Of a DNA stretch of 49,889 nucleotides, positions 26,860-35,617 are shown in pieces. Each line of letters begins with the position of its first letter. Within the stretch, counting starts at the first letter, position 1. Below the pieces are notes generated by a model that was given only the letters and a program-made list of their open reading frames with translations, was not told where the DNA came from and made no database searches. The translations under genes were made by a program, and so were the position numbers. This stretch comes from Gammaproteobacteria bacterium. Lineage in GTDB: Bacteria > Pseudomonadota > Gammaproteobacteria > Pseudomonadales > Azotimanducaceae. Where the stretch lies: assembly GCA_002684495.1 (NCBI GenBank), contig NYVG01000047.1:1-49889 (forward strand), read 5' to 3'.

Positions 26860-27082
26860 GGGTGGTTTTCACTATGCAAAATCTGAATGCCCAGACAATA
26901 GCACAGGAACCTGTCGGATAAACAATTGCTCTAAGCGGTGCAAGGATACGCTGGAGCATTTCTGTAAGGCTAGGTGGGGTAGGCTATGCTCGACAGCGAG
27001 CTGCGCTTGGCGTTGCCCTATGTAGTCCGGTGCTCGATAATCCTTGGCCATCAATTTCCATGGCTGAGTAATCGGAACACGT

Positions 27083-28225
27083 ATGAGTGAAGTTGCAGAA
27101 CCAATGAACCCTTATGATGGCTTTAAGATGCTGCGCGACCACGCGCCGGTTACCAGAATCGAAGCCGATGGCCCTTGGCAGGTGGCTCGCCACGCAGATG
27201 TGCACGCTGTTATGCGCGATCATGCCACCTTCTCATCGGACGTTTCGGCACTACCACCCGAAGAGCGTGGCGCTCCGAGTATGCTGTTCAGCGATCCGCC
27301 CGTGCATCATCGATTGCGTAAGTTGGTAAGTGTGGCGTTCAAGCCCAGTCAGATCGAAAAACAAGAAGCGCAAATCCGCGCTCGTTGCAAGGCGCTGTTT
27401 GACGCCATGCCCATTGATGCTGAGGTGGACCTGGTGCAGGCCGTCGCCGCGCCTCTACCGGTGATGGTTATTGCAGAAATGCTTGGGGTAGAAGACGGTG
27501 ATATGGCCACATTTAAGGCCTGGTCAGATGAAATCTTCAGCAATATTGGTGAGATTCTGTTTGGTACGCCCAGTCCTGAATCTGAGGCCGCAGCCGCAGA
27601 AATGAACGCTTATTTTTTGCAACGCATCAATCACATTCGGCGCCATCCGAAAAATCATCTGCTTGGTCAGTTGGTGGCCGTAGAAACTGAAGATGGGCGG
27701 TTGGATGATGAAGAGCTATTGAGCTTCTGTCGGCTGTTGTTGATCGCCGGCAACGAAACCACCACTGGTCTGATTACGGCCTCTGCGCGAATATTTCATG
27801 AAGAGCCGCAAACTCTGGCGCAATTGAGACAGAGCCCAGAGCTTAGTGGCGCATTCGTTGAGGAGGCGCTGCGTTACTATTCGCCGTTCTCGGCTACTGT
27901 CAGGCGTACCACTAAAGAAGTTGAGCTTGCTGGCCAGACCATTGGCGCCGGTGAACTCGTGGTGCCTTTGATCGCATCGGCAAACCGCGATGAGCGGGTC
28001 TTTGATGCGCCAGACACCTTTGTGATCGAGCGTAGTCCAAATCCGCATCTGGGAATGGGTTTTGGTATTCACTTTTGTCTGGGCGCACATCTAGCGCGGC
28101 TGGAGGGCAAGATCGTGGTAGAGCAAATGGCTGAGCGTTATTCCCAGGTAGCACTGGTTAAGCCTGAGACAGCTACTGTCGGCGATTTAGGTGGTCCGAA
28201 AGAATTGGCCGTAATAGTCGGTTAG
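27083..28225 (+). CDS. Cytochrome P450 (bacterial class I type)
   Basis: 380 aa heme-thiolate monooxygenase. The I-helix AGNETTTGL (residues 222-230) has the conserved Thr, the K-helix has ExxR (E261-R264, EEALRYY), and the heme loop GFGIHFCLGAHLAR has Cys332. Length and absence of a membrane anchor fit a soluble bacterial P450 fed by a ferredoxin and reductase; neither partner is beside it. Divergent from the protease operon. A PhyH gene follows 139 bases downstream. Substrate is unknown; family relatives act on fatty acids, sterols and terpenes. Confidence 0.95.
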   Translation: MSEVAEPMNPYDGFKMLRDHAPVTRIEADGPWQVARHADVHAVMRDHATFSSDVSALPPEERGAPSMLFSDPPVHHRLRKLVSVAFKPSQIEKQEAQIRARCKALFDAMPIDAEVDLVQAVAAPLPVMVIAEMLGVEDGDMATFKAWSDEIFSNIGEILFGTPSPESEAAAAEMNAYFLQRINHIRRHPKNHLLGQLVAVETEDGRLDDEELLSFCRLLLIAGNETTTGLITASARIFHEEPQTLAQLRQSPELSGAFVEEALRYYSPFSATVRRTTKEVELAGQTIGAGELVVPLIASANRDERVFDAPDTFVIERSPNPHLGMGFGIHFCLGAHLARLEGKIVVEQMAERYSQVALVKPETATVGDLGGPKELAVIVG

Positions 28226-28364
28226 CCAATCAGCGACCTTTCGCGTACCTTCGTACGGGGCTTCGGGGATAGTTGTGCTACAGGTTGTCAGCCTGTGGCG
28301 TTAGCGATCACGGAGTTTGCTCAGGTGAAGAAGATCCTTGGGCGCTCTTATGGGGGAGCAAGAT

Positions 28365-29180
28365 ATGAGTGGTGGTGCCGAAATACCAAGCTGCGCAGTG
28401 GATACTGCGCCAGATGAAATGTATGGGCTATTGGCCGAAGCTGGCTGTCTCGTGGTAACTGGAATGGCAACGCCTGCTGAGTTGCAGGCCGTTAGGTCGG
28501 AACTGGACCCTTATCTTGAAGCGGCCAAGGTTGAAGCTGATGATACCGAGGCGTTCTATCCGGGTCATACCCGCCGTGTCATTGCGCTGATGCATCGGTC
28601 GCCGACGCTTTGTCAGCTCATGACCCACCCGACCGTTGAGCATTTAGGTGATCGCCATTTGCTAGAGAATTGCGTCAAGTGGCAGCTCAACGTTACGGCG
28701 GCACTGGAAATCGGGCCGGGAGCTCGAGATCAGATTCTGCATCGCGAAGAAGATTTGTACCCCTACTGGACGCCGCCTCGGCCAAACTTAATTCTGGCCA
28801 GTATGTGGGCGATAAGTGAGTTCACGTCGGCGAATGGAGGCACGCTAATCGTGCCCGGAAGCCATCGCTGGGATGCTGACCGAGTGGCTAAGCCAAACGA
28901 AGTTGTTCGTGCACAAATGCAACCGGGGTCGGTGCTTTTTTGGTTGGGGGGAACACTCCACGGCGGTGGTGCCAACGTCACCCGCGATGAGTGGCGTTAT
29001 GGTGTTTTATTCACCTACACTCTGGGCTGGTTGCGAACCGAGGAAAATCAACACCTGTCGATACCGATCGCGGATGTCCTTGCATTGCCGGACAAAACTC
29101 GCACCCGCCTCGGTTTTGATATGGACTACAACGGGCGTGGTCTGGGTTTTTATGATCCTAGAATTCTGGCACCGCGTTAA
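28365..29180 (+). CDS. PhyH-family dioxygenase (HxE variant)
   Basis: 271 aa from the ATG at 28365, with GGGGGAG seven bases upstream; the frame also opens at TTG 28338 and ATG 28350. Phytanoyl-CoA dioxygenase fold: the metal triad appears to be H126-R-E128 (QILHREED) with H199 (GGTLHGGGANV), and R211 may bind 2-oxoglutarate. The usual motif is HxD, so Glu at this position is a variation. The core TSANGGTLIVPGSHRWD is typical. It is probably downstream of the P450 in the same transcription direction. Substrate unknown. Differs from the PhyH at 101-1144 in length and motif. Confidence 0.85.
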   Translation: MSGGAEIPSCAVDTAPDEMYGLLAEAGCLVVTGMATPAELQAVRSELDPYLEAAKVEADDTEAFYPGHTRRVIALMHRSPTLCQLMTHPTVEHLGDRHLLENCVKWQLNVTAALEIGPGARDQILHREEDLYPYWTPPRPNLILASMWAISEFTSANGGTLIVPGSHRWDADRVAKPNEVVRAQMQPGSVLFWLGGTLHGGGANVTRDEWRYGVLFTYTLGWLRTEENQHLSIPIADVLALPDKTRTRLGFDMDYNGRGLGFYDPRILAPR

Positions 29181-29286
29181 TTGGGCCATTGCGAGCAATC
29201 GGGCACGGTTGCGTAATCCTTAGAACATAGCCGGTGATTTGCCGCCACTAAGACAGCTACCAGCATGACTTACTTTGGGAACCATT

Positions 29287-31185
29287 GTGACATCCAACTT
29301 TCTTGCCCCTGACATACGCTCGGTATTCAGTATCGATTTACGCGGGTTGGCGTTATTTCGTATTGCTCTTGGGCTGATTCTAATTGCCGATCTGTTAATC
29401 AGAGCGCCGGATCTTGTGTTCTGGCTGAGTGACGAAGGCGTCGCGCCCCGAGAATGGATTATTCAGTGGAACAACGATTGGCGCTTCTCTTTGTATTTTG
29501 CCCATGGCCATTGGCTGTGGGCGGCCCTGCTCAATGGCGTGGCCTTTTTGAGTGCTGTGGCTTTGATGCTCGGTTATCGAACACGCCTGAGCACGCTGTT
29601 TAGTTTTGTACTTCTGGGATCCCTGCATTTCCGTGCCCCCATGCTCTTGCAGGGTGGCGACATGTTGCTGGTTGCGATGTTGTTCTGGAGTATGTTTTTG
29701 CCATTGGGTGCACGTTATTCCGTAGACGCCACCTTAGTGCGCAATAGAACCCCGAGTGCTGCTGTGCCGTTGAACTCCACCAATACCTACTTGAGTGTCG
29801 CCACGGCGGCAATTTTGTTGCAGGCCATGGCGGTATATTTCTTTTCCGCGTGGTTAAAGACCGGTGCTGAATGGCAAGTTGACGGAACCGCCATCTACTA
29901 TGCCTTACACCTCGATGACTTAAATACTTGGTTGGCGCAACAGTGGCGTGATTGGCACCATTTGACTGTGCCACTTACGCATTATGTCTGGTGGTTGGAG
30001 CTGGTGGGGCCTGTGCTGATATTTTCGCCCTGGCTTAACCCCACGTTCCGCTACCTAGGCGTTCTAGCATTCGTAAGTCTAGAAGTGGGCTTTTTGTTCA
30101 ACATGCAAATCGGCTTATTCCCATACGTCTCTATCACGACGGTGCTGTTGTTTCTGCCCTCAAGCTTTTGGGATCGGGTGCAAGCCTATTTGTTCACTCC
30201 GCGCCGGGCGCGGGCTCAGCGTCTAACCATCTATTACGATCAGCCTTGCTCGTTTTGTGAAAAAAGTTGCCACCTGCTGCGAACCTTTCTTTTCTTAGAC
30301 AAAGCGGAAATTTTACCCGCACAAAGCAGGGCCGACGTTGCACAGTTGCTAGAGCAAGAATTTAGCTGGGTTGTAGAAGATAGCGCGGGTGCGCTAACAA
30401 CCAAGACCGCTGCGCTGGCAGCCCTGTTTAGGGCGTCGCCGGTGTTTTTCTTGCTCGTACCTCTCATTCTGTTTGCTGCTCCCATAGGTGACCGTGTGTA
30501 CCACTGGATTGGTCGTCACCGTGAGGGTTTTGGTCGGCTGTTTTCGATAGTGTTGCCTTGGCGCGACCCGAGCAAATTCCCGGGCGCACGGTCTCAGGCG
30601 TTTGTCGCAGTGATGCTGTTGGCTGTTCTGACTTGGAATATTCAGACCATTCCAGCATGGCGCACAGCGGTAATTGAACAATTTAATTTGCAACAGGATA
30701 CTCGCTTACCCTTCGAGCCAATGCTGAGATTGTTCAACCTTGCCCACACATGGAATATGTTTGCGCCTTATCCGCGCAAAAGGGACTCCTGGCTGGTCGT
30801 GCCGGCGCTGACAACTGAGGGCGAACTGGTGTATCTGGAAACCGGATCTCCAGCAATGAGCGAACAAGTAGAAACCGAACTTAAAAATATTCAGGTGTTT
30901 GATAACTATCGCTGGCGTAAATATTTGCAGCGACTCGCTGGTAAGCGGCATAAGGAATATCGGAGATACTATGGGCGCTGGTTGTGCAAAAACTGGCGCC
31001 ACCCCCAGGATCCGGGTTTGGGTCTGGCAGGTTTATTCATCTACAACAAAACTCAAGTGACGCCGCTGCCAGGTGAGCCAGAAAATCCTGTGTCTGCCAG
31101 ACGTATCTGGAGCCATTGGTGCGCGGGCTACACCGAGGAGCAGGTCAACGAGCAACTGTCCCAGTTGCTGGGACTCAGTGGTTAG
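29287..31185 (+). CDS. HTTM (gamma-carboxylase-like) membrane protein fused to a DCC thioredoxin-like domain
   Basis: Long membrane protein of 632 aa from the GTG at 29287 (GGGA upstream); a TTG at 29275 is also open. Residues 15-300 form an HTTM domain with several membrane helices, related to vitamin K-dependent gamma-carboxylase (LRGLALFRIALGLILIADLL, MLLQGGDMLLVAMLFWSM). Residues 314-425 are a DCC/DUF393 domain with YYDQPCSFCEKSC (CxxC at 321-324). A further C-terminal part of about 150 residues has a membrane helix and a soluble tail (WNMFAPYPRKRDSW). Bacterial HTTM reactions are mostly unknown. Convergent with the phosphoribosyltransferase at 31192, 6 bases apart. Confidence 0.87.
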   Translation: MTSNFLAPDIRSVFSIDLRGLALFRIALGLILIADLLIRAPDLVFWLSDEGVAPREWIIQWNNDWRFSLYFAHGHWLWAALLNGVAFLSAVALMLGYRTRLSTLFSFVLLGSLHFRAPMLLQGGDMLLVAMLFWSMFLPLGARYSVDATLVRNRTPSAAVPLNSTNTYLSVATAAILLQAMAVYFFSAWLKTGAEWQVDGTAIYYALHLDDLNTWLAQQWRDWHHLTVPLTHYVWWLELVGPVLIFSPWLNPTFRYLGVLAFVSLEVGFLFNMQIGLFPYVSITTVLLFLPSSFWDRVQAYLFTPRRARAQRLTIYYDQPCSFCEKSCHLLRTFLFLDKAEILPAQSRADVAQLLEQEFSWVVEDSAGALTTKTAALAALFRASPVFFLLVPLILFAAPIGDRVYHWIGRHREGFGRLFSIVLPWRDPSKFPGARSQAFVAVMLLAVLTWNIQTIPAWRTAVIEQFNLQQDTRLPFEPMLRLFNLAHTWNMFAPYPRKRDSWLVVPALTTEGELVYLETGSPAMSEQVETELKNIQVFDNYRWRKYLQRLAGKRHKEYRRYYGRWLCKNWRHPQDPGLGLAGLFIYNKTQVTPLPGEPENPVSARRIWSHWCAGYTEEQVNEQLSQLLGLSG

Positions 31186-31191
31186 CGAGTT

Positions 31192-31764
31192 TTAACTCAA
31201 CAGGTCACTTAAGAACGGTTTGTGTGTGCGTAACTCATCTTCGCTGATTCCGCGCATTTCGTAGGGTAGGACTACCCATTGGTCGGTCTCATGCAAAAAA
31301 TAGTCGGGATCGGGCGCGCTGACTTCGGTATGTTTCCACAGCGCAGCGACCCGCACATCCTCAGGCATATTGCGGCGTAATCCAGTAGACAACTGATCGA
31401 CTACGGCCCTGGTGTGTCGGCCACTCCGATAAACATCGTCGACGATCAGCAGTCGATCGTCTGCACTCAGGGCTTCTAACGCATAGCTCTTGCCGTGTAC
31501 GCGAATACCCTCTTTCGCTGCCGTCGAGCGCTCGTATTGGTGGCGGCCTTCGTAGGAGGTGCGAATGGTGGTGTGGTCGGTTGCCACGCCTAGGTAGGCG
31601 AGACACTCCTGCACTGCCAGTGCCACGGTGCTGCCGCCCCGCCACAGGCCTACAATGAATGTAGGTCGGTAACCGCTGGCGTAAATGATCTCACCTAGGC
31701 GGTAGGAATCGGCGATATGGGCTTGTTCGTTAACGAATAACTTGTCGTTGGTGGATGAATTCAT
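31192..31764 (-). CDS. Phosphoribosyltransferase (hypoxanthine/guanine type), variant PRPP loop
   Basis: 190 aa type I PRTase fold, probably converting a purine base plus PRPP to the nucleotide. The core hydrophobic strand LLIVDDVYRSGRHT (D109, D110, then R113-S114-G115) is the PRPP loop, but the usual D-T-G is R-S-G. FIVGLWRGGS supplies the first glycine loop. It shares WRGG, VQE, YFLHETD and KP with the divergent paralog at 31854, so the pair is duplicated. The start has no strong ribosome site. The changed loop may alter PRPP binding or substrate. Part of the purine island. Confidence 0.82.
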   Translation of the reverse strand: MNSSTNDKLFVNEQAHIADSYRLGEIIYASGYRPTFIVGLWRGGSTVALAVQECLAYLGVATDHTTIRTSYEGRHQYERSTAAKEGIRVHGKSYALEALSADDRLLIVDDVYRSGRHTRAVVDQLSTGLRRNMPEDVRVAALWKHTEVSAPDPDYFLHETDQWVVLPYEMRGISEDELRTHKPFLSDLLS

Positions 31765-31853
31765 AGGGCGGTTGGCATCTTTAGCGTAAATTTTTAATTC
31801 TTTTGGGCAACTGTACGTTGTGTTGTTAGCCTACTGTTATTGATAATGGCGGT

Positions 31854-32414
31854 ATGACAGACAAATTCTATATCGGCGCCGAAGAATTACTTGCAGACTC
31901 TTTTCGCCTTGCCCAGCAAGTTCACCAAAGCGGTTATGAGCCTACCTTTATTATGGCGCTTTGGCGCGGCGGCGCGCCCATTGGGTTGGCGGTGCAAGAA
32001 TACTTTGCTTATCGAAATATCGAAACCGATCATATCCTGGTTCGGACAAGCTCCTACCATGGAATTGACCAGCAATCGCGCAATGTCATCATTCACGGTC
32101 TGAGCTACCTGGTGAAAAATTTATCCGCCGAGGATCGTGTTTTGATCGTTGATGACGTATTCGACACCGGTCAAACCATAAATGCCATCATTGAGACAAT
32201 GCAGGCGCAGCTCAAACTCAATTTCCCCCAAGATATTCGCGTTGCAGTGCCGTACTTCAAACCCAGCCGCAATAAAACCGATCGTCTGCCAGAATATTTC
32301 TTACATGAAACCGATGAGTGGCTTATCTACCCGCATTCGGTCGAAGGCTTAACACCAGCAGAAATCAAAGCGCACAAACCCGACCTATATGCGGTCCTTA
32401 ATCGCCATCTTTAA
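31854..32414 (+). CDS. Phosphoribosyltransferase (hypoxanthine/guanine type)
   Basis: 186 aa PRTase with a canonical PRPP loop VLIVDDVFDTGQT (D100, D101, D104-T105-G106). FIMALWRGGAP is the first glycine loop, and the ending PEYFLHETDEWLIYP is shared with the paralog at 31192. Expected to salvage a purine base into the monophosphate in the cytoplasm. Divergent from its paralog with 89 bases between starts. Convergent with the adenosine deaminase gene, whose stop is 20 bases away. The pair fits with the deaminase, the NUP lipoprotein and the NCS2 permease as the last step of purine salvage. Confidence 0.87.
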   Translation: MTDKFYIGAEELLADSFRLAQQVHQSGYEPTFIMALWRGGAPIGLAVQEYFAYRNIETDHILVRTSSYHGIDQQSRNVIIHGLSYLVKNLSAEDRVLIVDDVFDTGQTINAIIETMQAQLKLNFPQDIRVAVPYFKPSRNKTDRLPEYFLHETDEWLIYPHSVEGLTPAEIKAHKPDLYAVLNRHL

Positions 32415-32433
32415 ATTTTGCAGTTCGCCTTGG

Positions 32434-33924
32434 CTAAAAGTTTGCCTCAAAGGCGCTAAGGCGTCGTTCTAATTCCCACTGCAGCATAGCCTTCGGGCTC
32501 TGGGCCAAAAACTCTGCGCAGCCGCTACTAGGCGCTACTGCACCCAAATCATCAGTGGCGCATGCCGCGATGGCGCTGTCGTCAGCGGTGTCCTTGAATA
32601 ACGGTGCCCCGGACAAAAAGCTGTATTGCAGAGAATTACGTGCGAAGTAACGAAGTTGTGAGTAGCTCAGATCATAAGTTGTTGTGGCACGTTGATACTC
32701 GTGGGTCAGGTCGATGCGTGATACCCCTTCGTCATCTGTCGACAGCGTTACCGGCACGCCGTATTCGAGGTAGGTCGGCAGTGGGTGGTCAGCATCTTTA
32801 ATGCCCAAGATAACGTCGTTACTGGTGAGGTTAATTTCAACCAAAATGCCCCTCTGTGCCATAGAGTTAAGCAGCGCGTCCATGTTGTCGTCATAGGCAA
32901 TATCAATCCCGTGGCCAATACGGGTGGCGCCGGCAGTTTCGATGGCATCGCGAATATGCCAGCCCAGATCCTCGGGTGGTACTAAACCCATGGTCAGTTC
33001 GCCTGCGTGTAAGGTTATCCCTGCTGGCTGACTCGGAAACGCCGCACTCAGTTCAGCCACGAACTGCATATGTTGATGATAATCGCGTAGTGCGATGCGG
33101 TGATCTTCTGGGGCGACAAAGTTCAGTGCCACAACCCGCGGATCCGCCTGCATGAGCTTAACGGCGAGAAGTGTTTGGGCGTACACCTGTATGGGTGCAA
33201 ATGTGCGCAGCACCTGAGCTTGATAACGCACCATGACATCGCATCCTATCGGCTGGGTGTCGGCGTCGGCGGTGCAACCGAGCAGTTCGGATTGACGTTT
33301 TTCAATGGCGTCAAAATGTTCGATCACCGTGTCGACGATAGTGTCGACTTTGGTGTGGTCTATGCGCTCGCCAAATGGGGCGTCCAGTTTGCCGGATTCT
33401 GCAGCCAGCTGTGTGACTTCCAACATGCCGAGGCTCAGCATTAGTTCCAAATACACCATGTTCTGACGCCCAGCGCGTCGTCGCGCTTCAGCCACCATAT
33501 CGCCGAAGCGCCCGGTCGCAGCTGAACGAAAGCGGTTGAATGTGGCAAAAAATTGGTCGTGGCCAGAAATCGGGCGACGTCCGTAGTTGCGAATGGACAA
33601 TGCATCGATAATGGGTTCTAACGGCACCGTGGACGTATCTGCCATTAGCTGGCGGAGCGGCTTGGTACCCTCGCAGGGCGGTGGGGTGATGATGTAGGTG
33701 TTGAGGTCAATACACTTGCCGTCTGCACTGGCCCACTCCAAGTACGACTCCGCATAGACCGCTCCGGAAAGATGGTTGTGCAAATCGCCGCCTTTCGGGA
33801 ATTGCTGTAAAAACTGGCGCAGTTTCACCGGATCTTGTTTGATCGACTCAAAATAGTTCGCGGCATTGTTGGCCAGCACCGGCCACGCTGAAATTGTTAG
33901 ACACAGCAGGAGCAGGGTCTTCAT
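32434..33924 (-). CDS. Exported adenosine deaminase (ADGF-like)
   Basis: Hydrolyses adenosine to inosine and ammonia. 496 aa from the ATG at 33924, whose product starts with the signal peptide MKTLLLLCLTISAWPVLA; ATG 33963 is an alternative, and the open frame to 34038 overlaps the upstream gene. Zinc and catalytic motifs: HNH (DLHNHLSGAV), HAGE (ITLHAGELT), HG (IGHGIDIAYD) and TLSTDDEGVSR with the two Asp. The extra N-terminal region and the export signal match secreted ADGF/CECR1-type deaminases, so it probably works in the periplasm. It lies 82 bases downstream of the NUP lipoprotein on the same strand, so the two are probably co-expressed. Confidence 0.9.
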   Translation of the reverse strand: MKTLLLLCLTISAWPVLANNAANYFESIKQDPVKLRQFLQQFPKGGDLHNHLSGAVYAESYLEWASADGKCIDLNTYIITPPPCEGTKPLRQLMADTSTVPLEPIIDALSIRNYGRRPISGHDQFFATFNRFRSAATGRFGDMVAEARRRAGRQNMVYLELMLSLGMLEVTQLAAESGKLDAPFGERIDHTKVDTIVDTVIEHFDAIEKRQSELLGCTADADTQPIGCDVMVRYQAQVLRTFAPIQVYAQTLLAVKLMQADPRVVALNFVAPEDHRIALRDYHQHMQFVAELSAAFPSQPAGITLHAGELTMGLVPPEDLGWHIRDAIETAGATRIGHGIDIAYDDNMDALLNSMAQRGILVEINLTSNDVILGIKDADHPLPTYLEYGVPVTLSTDDEGVSRIDLTHEYQRATTTYDLSYSQLRYFARNSLQYSFLSGAPLFKDTADDSAIAACATDDLGAVAPSSGCAEFLAQSPKAMLQWELERRLSAFEANF

Positions 33925-34006
33925 GGCGGCAAATGGTTTTATGGCGCAATCGGTGATTCTCATGCTACTCAGCACCCGCAACGAGTTGTGATCGGTGCTG
34001 CCGGCA

Positions 34007-35140
34007 TTACTCGGCGCTACCCGGCACCGAGACGGCATAGCGATCCCAATTCTCTAGCAGTTCATCGATAACCATGGAGCCGGTAATGTAAATGTTTTCT
34101 AACGACGCCTGTAAACCAGCATATCCATCATTCTCTTTCAGCAGGTTTTCCGCAGCGCTCACGCCGGGGGGTTGCATGGTGTAGTTGCTGCCGCCGCGCA
34201 AGACCAAGAACCGATCGACGTCGACTTTGTTGATTTTATCCAGATAGTGCAGGGCTTGGTACGTGCCGGTGTCCTCCATCGCGGAGGTAACAAAATCCGT
34301 GGCCCCGTCTGACCAATAGCTGACCCAGCGGTTAGCCCAATCATTCATTAGTTCGCCATGCCAAAACGTCATGGCGGCGATATGGCCGCCGGTAAGCACG
34401 AACGGTGGTTTCTGGGCGTTAGGATGCTCGGTATAGAGATTGCTAGTTTCTGCCAGCGTTTCTGGGTTCACCAGCGGTGCATCCTTGGTGAGTTCATAGG
34501 CCCAATCTCGCAGGGCCGGATTTGCTTGGAACATTTCGCCGGTGGGTTCCGGCCGTGCCGGATCGTAAGGATACTTTGTATAGCGGGCGAAAAATCCAGT
34601 ATCCCAATCATCAGGCATTTCCCGCGCGTCTATTTCGTGGCCGAGATCGCCATCTACCAGATAGGAAGACCAGGCCACGGATCCAATTGACGCGTCCTCT
34701 GGGTCGATGCCGGCAATACCCGCAACCATCCAGTAGGCCTGAGAGAGGTCAAAGCGCGGGTCTAGGCCCAAAGCCATAGTTGCAGTTGCAGACTTCGCGG
34801 TGCCTATCCCCGTAACCATGCCGAGAATTTGTGAGTCGCTGTTGTAATAAAGGTCGTGGTGAGATTGGGGAAAGGGGATGCGTTGGTTTAAATTGCGGCG
34901 CTCTTTCCATAACTGAAACTCGCCTGCGGTATCGCCCTCGTCAGCGCCAATTTCGAACATGGTCACTACCACTACTTTCACCGGTAGCGGTGCGGGTTCG
35001 AGGGACTGGGGTGCTGACCCTGGAGTGGACGTGCAGGCTGTAGTTCCGATCAACAGCAGCAGTGGTGCGAAGACTTTTAAGAGAAATGATCCAGTGATGG
35101 TGTTATTTGCGAATACGGAAGAAGAAATTAACTGGTGCAT
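34007..35140 (-). CDS. NUP-family purine nucleoside protein (lipoprotein)
   Basis: 377 aa of the purine nucleoside permease (NUP) family, whose fold resembles nucleoside phosphorylases. Motifs: VKVVVVTMFEIGADEGDTAG, GMVTGIGTAKSATATMALG, YWMVAGIAGIDPEDASIG, FVTSAMEDTGTYQAL and VLRGGSNYTMQPPG. The N-terminus is hydrophobic and ends in a lipobox-like GTTAC, so it is probably a periplasm-facing lipoprotein. The fungal member is called a permease, but this protein has no multiple membrane helices. A nucleoside-binding or phosphorylase role in the periplasm is my inference. AAGGAAA precedes the ATG. The adenosine deaminase follows, and a TonB receptor lies divergent upstream. Confidence 0.85.
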   Translation of the reverse strand: MHQLISSSVFANNTITGSFLLKVFAPLLLLIGTTACTSTPGSAPQSLEPAPLPVKVVVVTMFEIGADEGDTAGEFQLWKERRNLNQRIPFPQSHHDLYYNSDSQILGMVTGIGTAKSATATMALGLDPRFDLSQAYWMVAGIAGIDPEDASIGSVAWSSYLVDGDLGHEIDAREMPDDWDTGFFARYTKYPYDPARPEPTGEMFQANPALRDWAYELTKDAPLVNPETLAETSNLYTEHPNAQKPPFVLTGGHIAAMTFWHGELMNDWANRWVSYWSDGATDFVTSAMEDTGTYQALHYLDKINKVDVDRFLVLRGGSNYTMQPPGVSAAENLLKENDGYAGLQASLENIYITGSMVIDELLENWDRYAVSVPGSAE

Positions 35141-35617
35141 TGGGTTTCCTTAACTAGCGCGGCTTAATAACCTAGCTGAGCGATCAGTTTGGTAATTTGC
35201 GCCAGCATTTACCAGTCCTAAACGCCCCATAAATGGTCAAATTTAAAAAAGTTTTAGATTCTTAGCCCATAGTCCTAGACCCGTGTTCCACGATGGTGCA
35301 GAGTTCGCACCGGCGCACATTTATGGCTCGCTAGGAGGTAAAAAACTTACCTCATTTGCCAGTTTTACGTGAGCGCAAACGGCACAGTAATTGCACCTTA
35401 TAAATACAAAGAAAGATAAATACAAAAACGAGCAAAAAAAGTAGTAGGAAGGTAAAGGCAAACCGCAACAAGCACCCGGGAAGGGGGGCAATATAGGGCG
35501 ATCGCTTTTTTGAACCGAGGGTCGAACCTCTGATCATCAATCTACAGTGCTAACGCATAATAATAAAAACAGTAGTAACCATATCTAAACCCACTTAACT
35601 CAATACAAGGGGAAGGC
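35141..35617. other. 477-bp divergent regulatory region (NUP lipoprotein / TonB receptor)
   Basis: No supported gene. A perfect 7-bp hairpin (GAGGTAA at 35335-35341, TTACCTC at 35347-35353, AAAAC loop) lies near the middle and contains an AGGAGG-like stretch. The right half, 35400-35600, is A-rich on the plus strand and forms the leader of the receptor, ending with AAGGGGAAGGC before its ATG. The promoters of both the deaminase/NUP operon and the receptor must lie here. This makes it the natural place for a purine-responsive operator. I cannot name a regulator. Confidence 0.4.

Noticed and set aside
28226-28364. Weak inverted repeats between the P450 and PhyH genes
   Set aside because: Arms of only five or six bases with no T-run, not convincing as terminator or operator.
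35352-35540. Hydrophobic 62-residue frame on the minus strand
   Set aside because: It arises from the A-rich leader of the TonB receptor, has low-complexity Leu/Phe content and no ribosome site.
35505-35545. tRNA T-arm-like sequence (minus strand GGTTCGACCC)
   Set aside because: The stem does not pair properly and no acceptor, D-arm or anticodon arm can be drawn around it.
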